This document shows positions 1-10,681 of a DNA stretch of 64,000 bases, piece by piece. Each line of letters opens with the position of its first letter. Positions within the stretch are counted from its first letter, which is position 1. A model generated the notes under the pieces. That model was not told where the DNA came from. It saw only the letters and a list, made by a program, of their open reading frames with translations, and made no database searches. The translations under genes and the position numbers were made by a program. Where the stretch lies: NCBI RefSeq assembly GCF_031143425.1, contig NC_090448.1, forward strand, positions 332,766,177 to 332,830,176, written 5' to 3'. The DNA is from Pleurodeles waltl. Its lineage: Eukaryota; Chordata; Amphibia; Caudata; Salamandridae.

Positions 1-371
1 CAACCCAGTCACCAGCTTTCAGAGTGTGTCCTGGATCACTTATCGGAAGCAAAGTAGTAGCTTCCACCTGGTGAGAAAAAGAGCGGACCACATCAGCCAG
101 ACCCTTGCAGTAGTTCAACACCATATCATTCGTGATATTCACAAGAGCATTTGCAGGCACTGCAGGCAGTCTCATAGCTCTACCCATGAGGATCTCATGG
201 GGAGACAGTCCCGTTTTCTTGTCAGGTATGTTTCTCATTGACATCAACACTAAGGGCAGTGCATCTGGTCATTTCAAATCAGTAGCTGCACACATTTTTG
301 CCATTCTCGACTTCAAGATACCATTCATTTGCTCCACCAATCCTGATGCTTCAGGGCGATAGCTACAGTGT
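1..371 (-). pseudogene. pol: ERV-A unit 1 pol, integrase distal part (cut by window edge)
   Basis: Reading leftwards from 371, this encodes the end of the integrase catalytic core, including the SGLVEQMNG stretch that carries the third acidic residue of the D,D-E triad. It aligns with 13483-13816 in unit 2 and 37140-37477 in unit 3. The frame is separated from the upstream integrase by the insertion at 413-1244. The rest of pol and env of this unit lie outside the window. Confidence 0.8.
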
Positions 372-1285
372 AACTTTTGTTCAATGTTCAAAGCTGCACA
401 TAAGAGCTTAATGTTGAAGGCAGAGCACGCCGTAAACTCGGCCTGAACCGGCGGGAGATGAATGCCGCCCGTCTGTGTCCTGCAGGCCTCGTGTTTCCCA
501 AACTGCCATTAATAGCGATAATGTAACACGCGGCCCTCGTGTTTGAAATGGAGCCCCGTCGACATCAGCACCTTCAAAGACAATAAAAATTCCAGCCGGC
601 TTTATCTATATCCTGCACTGTGTCGCTGGAAGATACAGTGGCCTCACCACCACCACTTGAGGAGGACGCACTACTGTCCTTGATGAAAAAATATCAAAGA
701 GAAATGGAACAGCTGCGGACAGAAAACAGCCGGCTGCGAGGAAGATGCTGATCCGCAGAAGAAAATCAGTGACCTGAAAAGGGAACTGGCTGAAGAGAAG
801 GCAAGGAGCGAGCGATTTGAAGATCTATGGTGACAAAAAAGTGTGGTCATTAAGAAGATGGGCAGACAAATTACCACCTTGCCTTGAGGAAGTTGCGGGG
901 AGCATTGTGTTGGCTGTTCTTGCTGTTTTTCTGTTCCATTAAAAGATGAACTCTACACCCTAAGGACTCAATTGGAATTTCTGCCAACCTGCATATCTAC
1001 TCAGATTTGATCATTGGTCTGCTAATGTAGCACTTATGGACTACTGATTCTATATCATTATTCATGTGTGCCTTAACCCCTGTCAAGCTTGCTTTTGTCT
1101 CTTTGAGATAGTATTGGAGGAGGGGGAAGATCCTCCAGCCAGGAGCACCATGCCTTAAACTGTTTGTATCTATTTAATATATTGTGGTGATTATTGTGAG
1201 CGCTTACATTCCCTTGTTCTCTCTTCCCATTTCTGTTGTCTATTAACTTCTGTTCAATGTTCAAAGCTGCACATAAGAGCTTAAT
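372..1285 (+). other. Insertion of host-like coiled-coil sequence in integrase (unit 1)
   Basis: A 41-bp stretch of integrase sequence is present twice (372-412 and 1245-1285, one difference), flanking 832 bp with no retroviral similarity. On the plus strand the insert reads, with frame breaks, as a serine-rich start, a poly-proline run, then a heptad-like Leu/Glu/Lys segment (KYQREMEQLRTENSRLR and a following KR/EL-rich helix). This resembles a cellular coiled-coil protein; I cannot name the gene. It is antisense to the ERV. No poly(A) tail is evident at either end. The same insert at the same site occurs in units 2 and 3, so it predates their duplication. Confidence 0.7.
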
Positions 1286-2700
1286 CCCCTCATTGTTGAA
1301 GTGCCTTCCCCTATCTGATTCTATAGAGATCGGGAACCCGAAACGTGGTATTAACTCCCTAAGCAGCAGTTTTGCTACTGTAAGACTGTCATTCCTTCAT
1401 GTAGGGTAGGCTTCGATCTAATAGCTAAAAATGCATACAACCACCAATACATATCTCAGCCCTCCACACACAGGCATTTCAATCAAATCCATCTGTATTC
1501 TGCTAAACGGACCTACAGCTCTCCCAATATGGCTCAAAGTGACCATTGTTCCTTTTCCCACATTCATCTGCTGGCAGATGATGCACCTGTGGCACACCAC
1601 TTCTGCGGCCTGTCTGAATTTTGGATTGAACCAATCAATTTTAAACAGCCTGATCATTGCATGTCTTCCTATGTGTACTTGACCATGGTAAAACCTTGCA
1701 AATTGTGATAAAAGGCTATTTGGCAAAACCATTTTTCACTCTTCTGAAACCCACAAATCATCAGCTCTTTGTACACATTGCATTCGGATCCAGGAGCGTT
1801 TCTCTTCTCTGCTAACACGTCCCTGCAAATGTTTTAGCTCATCTATTGTGTCAACGACCCTTAATGCATATCCTACGCAAGTTTCATTTTCTGTTTCAAG
1901 CAACAGACTCCATTGATCTTGAAACGATATACAGTTCAAGGCACAAAACCTTGCGACTTGATCTGCATACCCATTTCCCATTGATACAAAGTCTTGAGAT
2001 TTAACATGAGCATTGCATTTCACCACTGCAATTTCAAGAGGTAACTGAATTGCATGCAACAAATCCTTTATTTTTTCTCCATTGTTCACTGGAATACCAG
2101 AAGAAGTTAAGAAACCTCTCTGTCACCGCAGCTGGACAAAATCATGGACAATTCCAAATCCGTACCTGCTATCAGTATAGATAGTGACTTTCAAATGTTC
2201 GGCAGCATGGCATGCCCTGGTAAGAGCAACCAATTCAGCCACTTGTGCAGAATATACTCTTTCAAGCCAGGATGCTTCTAAGATTCCTGATATTGTACAT
2301 ACAGCATATCCGGCTCTCAGTACTCCTACTGAGTCTCTTAGGCATGAACCATCGACAAAGATAATGTAGTCATTTTATTTCAATTGGACATCTTTAATTT
2401 CAGGTCTTGGTTTGGTGCACAGATCTGTTACCTCAAGACAGTCATGCTCCGCTTCTTCGGCATCATCATTATCTGAATCCTCAATTGGGAGCAAAGTTGC
2501 CGGGTTCAATACACTACATTGTTTTAGAATTACATTGGGTGACCCCAGTATGATCGTCTCATATTTTGTTAACCTTACATTTGTCATGTGCTCTGTTTTT
2601 GACCAGGTCAAAAGAATCTCAACTGAATGTGGTACCATTACTGTTAAAGGATGTCCCATCACTAGGCCCTCGCACTGATGAGGCTTTGACCAACTGCTGC
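1286..2700 (-). pseudogene. pol: ERV-A unit 1 pol, RNase H to integrase N-terminal half
   Basis: Reading leftwards, this segment holds the RNase H domain (open piece 2375-2815 and the stretch to 2089), the integrase HHCC zinc domain (CHRCIICQQ near 1580) and the start of the core with the first acidic residue (MDLIEMP near 1480) and the second (ESDRG near 1310). In-frame stops and frameshifts break it, including near 2090-2370 and 1733. Unit 2 has the same region open as one 538-aa frame (14652-16268), which supports the domain assignment. Confidence 0.75.
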
Positions 2701-4392
2701 AACTGCGCGCAAACAACCTGGTAGGGCTGCTGCGACTGGGTCCAAAGTAGCTGAAAAATATGCTACAGGGCGGTTTACACCTCCATGGACCTGGGTTAAG
2801 ACAGACAAAGAACAAGCATCACGTTCATGACAAAACAGGACAAAAGGCTTTGTGTAATCAGGCATCCCTAAAGCTGGTGCCCTGCACATGCTGTCCCTCA
2901 GTTCCATGAATGCTTTCATATCATCCTCTGACAACTTAATGGCACCTGGGCCGTCCTGAATCTCTTTGACATTCAGTCTTACCAAAGGTTTGGAGATAAT
3001 TGAGAAGTTGGGAATCCACTGGCGACAGTAGCCCACCATTCCCAAAAACATCCTAACATCTCTCTTGGTTGTGGGGGGATTCATCTGTAGAATGGCTGTC
3101 ACCCTTTCTTTAGATATTTTCCTTGACCCCTTTTCAACCAAATGACCTAAGTATTTCACCTCTTTCTTACAGTACTGCAACTTCTTTGGGGACACTTTAT
3201 GTCCGTTCTTTCCCAAATGATTTAACAAGGCAATAGTGTCATACCTGCAGTGATCTTTTGTCTTTGACGTGATCAGCAAGTCGTCAATGTACTGGACTAG
3301 AGTCGAACTGAAAGGCAGTTTTAACGACTCCAAATTCTTTTTCAAAATCTGATTAAAGATAGATAGTGATTCTGGAAACCCTTGAGGAATTCGGAACCAA
3401 CTATAGACCTTATCCAGGAATTTGAAACTGAAAAGAAACTGGCAATCCTCATGAAGAGGTACCGAAAAGAATGCTTGAGACAGATCTACCACTGTAAACC
3501 ATTCAGCTTCACATGGAATCTGGAACATAATCACGGCTGGATTTGGTACTATGGGGCAGCACTTCACTACAATGTCATTTATTTTTCTCAGGTCTTCAAC
3601 AATTCGAACATTCCCACAAGGCTTTTTCAAACCCACTATTGGTGAATTACATGGACTGCTCATTACTTCTCTCAGAACCCCTTGTTTCACAAAATCTGCA
3701 ATGATCTGCATCACTTGTATAAGGACATCTTGTGCCATATGATATTGTCGTACCTGTGGAAACACCACATTTGGCTTTACCTCCACTTTCACTGGTTCCA
3801 CACCTTTTATCAGTCCCACTTCTTTTCCTGTCAGGTCCCACACCTGCTCCGTCACTGTTCCCTGTAACTCAGCTGGCAAGTCAGTCACTGTGAACATCGG
3901 GAAGTGATTTATTAGAGGATATTCCTCATTGGTCGCATCTATCTCTGTCTCCGAAACCTGACCATCATCCCCTTCATCGTCACTGTTTGTCTGTATTTCA
4001 ATTCCATCATTGGAACAGGTAATTGAACCCCTTGTTTTACGCAGTAAGTCTCGTCCTAGTAAAGACATGGGACTCGAATCACAAACTACAAATCTATGTA
4101 ATCCCTGGAAGGTACCGATTTCGACTTGAACTAGGTCTATAATTGGGTTTGTCAAGAGTTGATTTGCCACACCAACAACCTTTATAGTGCGTCCTGATAG
4201 TGGTAATTTTGGAACCTCTATGCTTCTGACTGTAGAGCGGGTAGCTCCTGTATCAACTAGGAAGGAAACCTTGTGTCCCATTACCTTACCCTCGACAAAG
4301 GGTCCCCTCTGATCTACTACTAAGGACGCTGCAAGCCTGCACTCCTCACTATCTGAACAATCTTCCGACCATTCATCATTTATTCCATCCTA
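2662..4392 (-). pseudogene. pol: ERV-A unit 1 protease-reverse transcriptase
   Basis: A 539-codon open stretch (4281 to 2662) directly continues the gag frame after a TAG at 4390-4392. It starts with an aspartic protease core (LVDTGATRS), followed by RT with VVDLSQAFF holding the first catalytic Asp and VQYIDDLLI holding the catalytic pair, then connection/RNase H sequence where the frame is lost. Aspartic protease and RT are needed for particle maturation and reverse transcription. The RT catalytic residues remain in this copy, but integrase downstream is interrupted, so the unit is defective. Confidence 0.8.
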
Positions 4393-7384
4393 CCCACGCA
4401 ATGGAAATTGTACTGTGTTATTTTGACTCATTACTTGACCTGTGACCTGTTGAGGAAGCATCACCTGTTGCTGTCCCATTGGAGCTATTGGTAACTGCAT
4501 TTGCTGTCTAGGTACCATAGGTATCTGCTGTTGTACCTGCTGTATCTGTGGCTGCTGGACTCGTGGCATCTGCATTTGCTGCATTGGCTGCAGACCCTGC
4601 ATCTGTACCATGTCATTCTGGAAGTTCGCATTTTGACCCCTTCTTCTCAAACCATTTACGTTTTGTAATGTACTGACATCATTGCCTTGTTGCACAACAC
4701 CATCCTGCACCACCATCGGGCACTCCCGCTTCCAGTGTCCCGTGGCCCCGCACACATGACACAGCATCACCTTTTTCATCCCTTGCACATCATTTTGAAC
4801 CACTACTGTATTTAGATCCGGACCGCGACTCACAAAACCACCTCTACCTCGGCCTCTCGGCTGTGCTTGAAACATTCCATTTCCCTGTGGCTGCTGTTGG
4901 ATCATTTGCTGTACTCCGCTTCCCTGTATTCCTGCTTGAGCTGCTCTAATTTGCATCACCATCACTTTTTCTTTTAATTTCCTCTGCTTCAATTCAATCT
5001 CATCACTACAGTATTTTGCGTACTGCAACACCTCGTCAATCGGCTTCGCTTGCCAACAGATCAAATGATTTTTAACCATTTGGCTAATTTCTGGTCTCAG
5101 GCCGTCAACAAATCTGAACACAAGATGATTCATATCCTTTGGCTCTATGACCTCAGTGCTGCTGTAATGTTTGAATGCCTTCAGCAACCTTTCATAGTAA
5201 GCATGAATTGACTCTTTGCCCTCCTGTGCCGTTCGATCAATCTTTTGCCAATCAGTCACCTTCGGCGACACTTTCTGCTTCAAAAATTCAATCACCTTAT
5301 GATAGCACTTCATCACAGTAGGTGATGGTGCTCCAGTAACTTTATCTCTCGCCGGTTCTTCGGTCGGCCAGTGTACACCCCTCCTGCACTCAAGCCACAA
5401 ATCGGCTGGCGCTATGATTTCAAACAGGGTATTCAAGTCTTCCCAGAGACATTTCGCAAGCTTCACAAACCTGTCAGTCTGCTGATACCACTCCACAGGC
5501 TTCTCTCTCAATCTAGGGTAATCATTTGTGAAGGACAAAATATCACCTCTGGACCATGGTACATGGACTAAAACCCCTCCAGCTCTTTCTCTCATCGGTA
5601 GTACTTTTATTGTCCCTGTATCTGATGCAGCTTTCGCCTGCTTTGGTTCTGAGCATTCACCCTTCTCTTTATCCTTTCATTTTGCCCATCTGTCTTCCCA
5701 TTTTTCTAGTGCCCCCCCAAATTTGAGCACTCTGCAGTATTTCTTTGAGGTGTGCTTTCATCCCTGTAGATCTCATGTGATCAAAATCTTTGGGTTCAAA
5801 GTCTAACCTGTAACTTCTTTTCAGATGCTTGGTGTTATTTAAGTCTATCTCATATTTATCTGCTAGGTTTGCTAACCTCTGGTGCACTTTGCTCACTTCT
5901 CTAGTTATTTTCGGACACAAAAATCTCAATTCTGCTTCCGTATGTGATTCCATTGTTCCCTCAATCAATTCTGCAGCTTCCACTCCCAACCTCATGAAGT
6001 TTACGTATTCCTCTCTTCCCGAACCTCCTTCAGCCACTGAAGTAGTTTGCGACGTGTTAAGTCTCTCTAACCACTCGTTCAGCTGTTGCGCAGTTAAGCC
6101 TTGTAATGAAACATTTCCCGACTGAATCATTGAGGTCTGTGTTGTATCTGCACTCATTACCTGTGGGGTCAGAGTAGCTAACCCTTCTTGTTTCATCGTT
6201 TCCAGAGGAGCTCCTATAAGACTGAAGTCTAACAATGATCTAGAACCTACAGCTGTCTGCTCTCTTGGTGTCATTCCTTGGGAAGTTCCTGTGAACCCTC
6301 CTCTTATCGCTTCCTGGGTCATTGCTCCCTGATCACATATGCCAGATTTACCCTGTGCGTACAAAGGTACAGGCAGACCAACAGTAATTGGCAATGATAT
6401 AGCAACTGGTATGTGACCAGTTCCCAATCCCTGTGGAGTATTAGCTCCCATGACTAAATTCATCATAGGTGCATTTGCTACTGTTTGTGGACCTACGACT
6501 GAAGTATAATTCAGAAACACCTGTTGCATTGGCTGGGGCAGTAATTGCGGAGTTGGTTCTATCTGTACCAACCTTGATCTCTTATATATCGGATCAGGCG
6601 GCACCATCAAGCTCGTAGTTGTCTCTAGTACTGGGACATCAGGATAAAGCCTCTGAATCTGTGGTGGCTGCAACTGTATTGGTATGTCTGGTGCGGTAGA
6701 TACACTGACACCACTCTGTATCCGATCAGTATTACTTGTCTGCACTGTATCCACAACTCCCTTACTTTGTGTCACATTCTCAGGTTCTGTACTAGTGCTT
6801 GGTCTGTCCTCGTTCATGGCATAAGGCGGAGGTCGCTCATGCAACAACCGATCAAGGAATTCATCATCATCTGAATCGTCTGCATCTGTCCACGATTGCT
6901 GAGATTCTTTAGGCTTATCACAGCCCTTGTCTGTGTTGCCAGTAGCCTTCTTTCCCTGTGCCTCATCCTCCTGGGCTATTGCCGGAAACAGTCTAAGTCC
7001 GTCTACTATCTAGCCTCTGCTAGAGACTTCTCTACCTTTCTCATTCTTCTCTCAAATTTCTGCTGTCTCTGTTGTATGGCCATTAACTCCCAAATCACTA
7101 ATGCCTCAAATAGAGCGGGTCTTGGAGGTACTTTTTGCACACTTAGCATCCATCGAAAATTCTCTTAAATTCTCACATTAAACGTTCCGTACTCTGGGAA
7201 TGCCAAACTTCCCTCTTTTTCTGTCAATTTACACCAATGCTTTATCCAAAGACATGGCGCTACTCCCCTTTCCCCCATTACGATATAAGCTGGAGTACCC
7301 TCAGGCGGAGTAGGCTCCCCTACATTCGCCGTAATGTATATATCTCCCCTCAAAGCAATCTTTAGAGCCCTAAAAGAACTTCAT
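4390..7384 (-). pseudogene. gag: ERV-A unit 1 gag
   Basis: Gag begins at an ATG at 7384 (MKFF start, shared with unit 2 and the plus-strand copy at 62866), then loses frame early. An open 392-aa piece (6847-5669) carries the PPPY late-domain motif close to its start. A 401-aa piece (5595-4390) carries the capsid C-terminal part, one CCHC nucleocapsid box (CHVCGATGHWKREC near 4755) and a Gln/Met-rich tail. The two pieces are out of frame: a C7 run at about 5711-5717 has extra bases relative to unit 2. Gag ends at TAG 4390-4392, where units 2 and 3 have a Glu codon. Confidence 0.85.
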
Positions 7385-8337
7385 TTTTGTGTCTTTTATT
7401 TCTTTAAAATCTAATCAGGAAGTGACTTTTAATTTCCAGAACACTCTTCACCCACCTTTCGAACCAATTGCCTCTCACCAAGGGCTGCCAATCTGTGCGC
7501 GACCTCTTCTCTGGCAACTGACCTATCCCAGCGTGGCACCACTGACATCACACCCACACATTGCAGCTGACAAAGTCTTGCGGATTGTCTTCCGCACACT
7601 AAACTCACACAAAACTAATGCAATATTGCAAGCACCTTATTCAGAAAAACTCAAATTTGCCGGTTTACTACAGGAAGGGTAACACAATCGCTTCAGACCT
7701 TTACAGAGATTTCACTTGAAGCCTTGGCCGCTACTCTCTCTTTCTCAGATCCTGCACTTGCAAGCAGAATTCGACCTGCAAATCCTATTCTCGACTTGTC
7801 AATGGCTTGTCCTAGTGCTCCTTAGAACTTACCAAATCTCCATCGAAGGTTTTACTAACACTCTTCAACTCAAACTAGACTTGTCAACCACGCCCGATTG
7901 ACCTATTAAACTGCACAAATTACAACATATACCAAGTGTCTCATGCAATTTTCAATATACTCCGGAGTCGCAGACCACACTTGATCAGTATAACATCAAC
8001 AACCACGTGGATAATTTTTTAGCACAAAGCGCCACAATCACTTCAAGCTTGCAGACTTCCCTATTGTCATACTGCGGAGTACGCCCACTCCTACTAAAAC
8101 ATTACCTGGCCTAAATTCACACAAATTTTCACAAAACACCTGCAACATGCATAAGCTGAGCAAGCGCAAACTCTATATCACACATACTATACGCTGAGAA
8201 CATACCCTATTTACTTAAGCAGGCTCCGAGATTCCGGGAAAGTCACAGGGAATTTAGAAACACATCATACCTCCAGTCTGCATTATTTTTTAAACTATTT
8301 AAAACAACCTGTCATTTCCTAGGGCCCCAATGGTCCA
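7385..8337 (-). other. ERV-A unit 1 5' leader between PBS and gag
   Basis: About 950 bases between the primer binding site and the gag ATG, collinear with 21023-21971 and 44035-44988. It is A/C-rich on the plus strand and contains no long ORF that looks coding. Packaging and splice-donor signals would be expected here in a retrovirus, but none could be assigned by eye. Confidence 0.6.
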
Positions 8338-8355
8338 AACCGTACTCTGCTACCA
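8338..8355 (-). promoter_or_regulatory. Primer binding site, initiator tRNA-Met type (unit 1)
   Basis: Minus-strand sequence TGGTAGCAGAGTACGGTT matches the complement of the vertebrate initiator tRNA-Met 3' end at 16 of 18 positions, including the first 11 (tRNA sequence recalled, not searched). It lies between LTR and leader, where reverse transcription primes. Six bases (8356-8361) separate it from the LTR's terminal CA. Confidence 0.8.
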
Positions 8356-8570
8356 GAAAACTGCGAACGCGTCCCAATCTAATATTATGTTTACACTGGG
8401 ACTCGTCTTAGGCCAATGAATCTTTTGATCCTGATTGGAGACACCTTAGGACATGATAACAAACATCATAATAATCAACAAGTCAATAATGTCATTAATA
8501 AGACGCGGAAACCACCATGACTCTCCAGTCATGAAGAACCACACCAGTTTAGTATAATTTTGAGAATTTT

Positions 8571-9283
8571 GGGCCAGATGTAGCAAAATTTGAAATTGCG
8601 ACTTGCAATTTGCGAGTCCTTCCGACTCGCAAATTGCAATTCGCAATTTGCAATGCAGAACGGTGTCTCAGACACCGTCTGCAAGTCGGTATGGGGTCCC
8701 AAAGACCCACCTCATTAATATTAATGAGGTGGGTCGCAAATTGCGGCCCCATACTGACTATGGGCACTCGCAAACATGGAGGCCTGCTGTAGTCAGCAGA
8801 CCTCCATGTTTGTGACTGCTTTTAAATAAAGCAGTTTTTTTTTTTTAAGTGTAGCCCGTTTTCCTTAAAGGAAAACGAGCTGCACTTAAAAAAAAATCCG
8901 AAACCTTTAGTTTCGGTATTTTTTCAGGGCAGGTAGTGGTCCCTTGGACCACTACCCTGAAAAAATAATTTGTGGTCCATTCACAAAGGGGAAGGGGTCC
9001 CATGGGGACCCCTTCCAATTTGCGAGTGGGTTACCATCCACTTCAAGTGGATGGTAACTGCGACACCATTTGCGACCGCATATGCGGTCGCAAATGGTAT
9101 TGCGTACCACTGCGAATCGCAAATAGGAAGGGAACACCCCTTTCTATTTGCGATTCGGAAATGCATTTTGCGAGTCGGTCCCGACTCGCAAAATGCATTT
9201 CTGCATAGGAAAATGCGATTTGCGAGTCGCAAACGGCAAATTTTGCCATTTGCGACTCGCAAATCCTTTCCTACATCTGGCCC
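8571..9283. mobile_element. Harbinger-like MITE built of serial palindromes
   Basis: A 713-bp insertion in the LTR, absent from both sister LTRs. Termini are GGGCCAGATGTAG...CTACATCTGGCCC, flanked by a 3-bp TTT duplication (8568-8570 and 9284-9286) relative to the empty site near 22200. A 3-bp target duplication and GGGC-type ends suggest a PIF/Harbinger-type non-autonomous element (inference). The interior is a chain of about a dozen consecutive inverted repeats, many based on the word TTTGCGACTCGCAAAT, with no coding capacity. Confidence 0.8.
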
Positions 9284-9289
9284 TTTATT
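9284..9289 (-). promoter_or_regulatory. LTR poly(A) signal AATAAA abutting the MITE
   Basis: The minus strand reads AATAAA here, corresponding to 22203-22208 in the second LTR. In this copy the MITE begins immediately downstream, so normal cleavage-site sequence is separated from the signal by 713 bp. The third LTR reads AATACA (45214-45219). Confidence 0.5.
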
Positions 9290-10637
9290 CCCTATTTCTT
9301 AAAACTCTACCAATTAGTTTATTAGTCTCAAAACCATAAAACATAACAACATTGTCATAATGTGATAACTCAAATAAGATTTCAACAAAGCCAGAATCAT
9401 AAACATGAGAACATAGCACGGCATCAACATGGATTAATTTCAGTAAAGTAATAATAGCACATTGTTCAACACAGCATTGCGTCAGTCATTTGTCTATTTG
9501 ACTCAGTTTGTGAACCCCTCTTCTAAGCTCAAATTAGCATTGGCATATTGGGCTTCATGCAAAACAATTTAGTAACACCAATTTGTAAAACATCTGTCTA
9601 AGGTCTCTGTCAAAAGAAGCAGTTGGTACCTAGAGAGAAAAGGCAAACAGACAATCACATTTCAGCATCGTATACTTACCCTCCAAATTTTGGGTCAGCT
9701 CACAGGATCAGTCTTCTTCTGCAGGTCATCAGTTCATCTGTCATCAGCAAAATTCGGCAGTCAGGGAAGGGAGATTACCTTCCTCTTATGAGGCAGAGTA
9801 TAAATGGGCAAAGTAAGGAATAATGACTTAATAATAAGTCACCAAAATCTCAGGCAAAATGACGCAGAGACAGGGCAATAGCATCATCTCTGGCAGGAAC
9901 TCTCTCCTCACCCCTTGACAAAGGGTTTTATCCCTTTTCTGTGGTACAATCCCCTAAAATTCTATTGGTCTAATTTAACACTATATTATGTCTGTCCAGT
10001 AATTAGTAGTTATTCTATCGAACTTTGTCACCCCATTACATTTCTCACACATCTCATTGGGCAAAGTAATTTCATGTCTTCGTCAAGCAGAATGTCCGGT
10101 ATGATTTCATACCCTCGTGGTCCTTCGGCATCTTTAGTCAGTGGTTCCATTGTCCATACCGGTTTAGGAGACCTTGTACCTGCAAACGGTTTACAGTGTT
10201 GCAACTAACAAAAATGTCTCTACAAGCAAGTTGAATTTTTATGGGAACGGATCCTCTACAGTTACATACATCCTCTAGCTTTGCAAGATTATGAGTTCAT
10301 GTCCTTCAGCAACTCAGCGCACTGCACGTTGAGAGAGAAAAACACATTTAATATGAAAACCGGGCAGCCAGGCCTCGCTTTATGCTAACTTAGGCCTTGT
10401 GCTTTTATTAGTAAAACTCATATATGTAATCCATAATACTAGTTCAAAGTACATCTATTTCATTATTAGTTATCATTATTAGTACATTTCATTAATCATC
10501 GTATACATTGGTGGCCACTCCTCGTGGGCACATTTTGAGCACACATTTAGCATTAACACATTTTAATATTTTCTATGCATTATGTATTAATTCACAACTT
10601 ATGTCGATATACGTTATCATAAAACTACGCTCTCACA

Positions 10638-10650
10638 ATTCCCTCCTCTG
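10638..10650 (-). other. Polypurine tract of ERV-A unit 2
   Basis: The minus strand reads AGAGGAGGGAAT directly upstream of the LTR start TGTGAGAG, the standard position of the plus-strand primer in reverse transcription. The same tract is at 23565-23577. At 46568 it is replaced by unrelated DNA, which proves the LTR edge. Confidence 0.8.
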
Positions 10651-10681
10651 ATGACACCTGTCATCACATGAACCTTTCTCT

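Larger units (their letters stand above)
8362..10637 (-). repeat. ERV-A LTR between units 1 and 2 (carries a MITE)
   Basis: On the minus strand the LTR starts TGTGAGAGC at 10637, directly after a purine tract, and ends CA near 8362 just before the PBS. Removing the 713-bp MITE (8571-9283) leaves about 1560 bp, like the other two LTRs. It serves as 5' LTR of unit 1 and 3' LTR of unit 2. A poly(A) signal lies at 9284-9289. The probable promoter is a GATAAAA box near 9927-9935, implying an unusually long R region. Confidence 0.85.

Noticed and set aside
5829..6125. Plus-strand ORFs of 60-100 aa across the ERV-A gag and pol (also near 3382, 15856, 19469 and 40515)
   Set aside because: They are antisense to conserved minus-strand Gag/Pol frames and recur only because the units are copies of each other.
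8338..8355. A possible tRNA-Met gene
   Set aside because: Only the 3'-end complement is present, next to an LTR; this is a primer binding site, not a tRNA gene.
8571..9283. CRISPR-like array because of the repeated TTTGCGACTCGCAAAT words
   Set aside because: Repeats are palindromic, irregularly spaced and within a MITE with a target duplication in a eukaryotic context.
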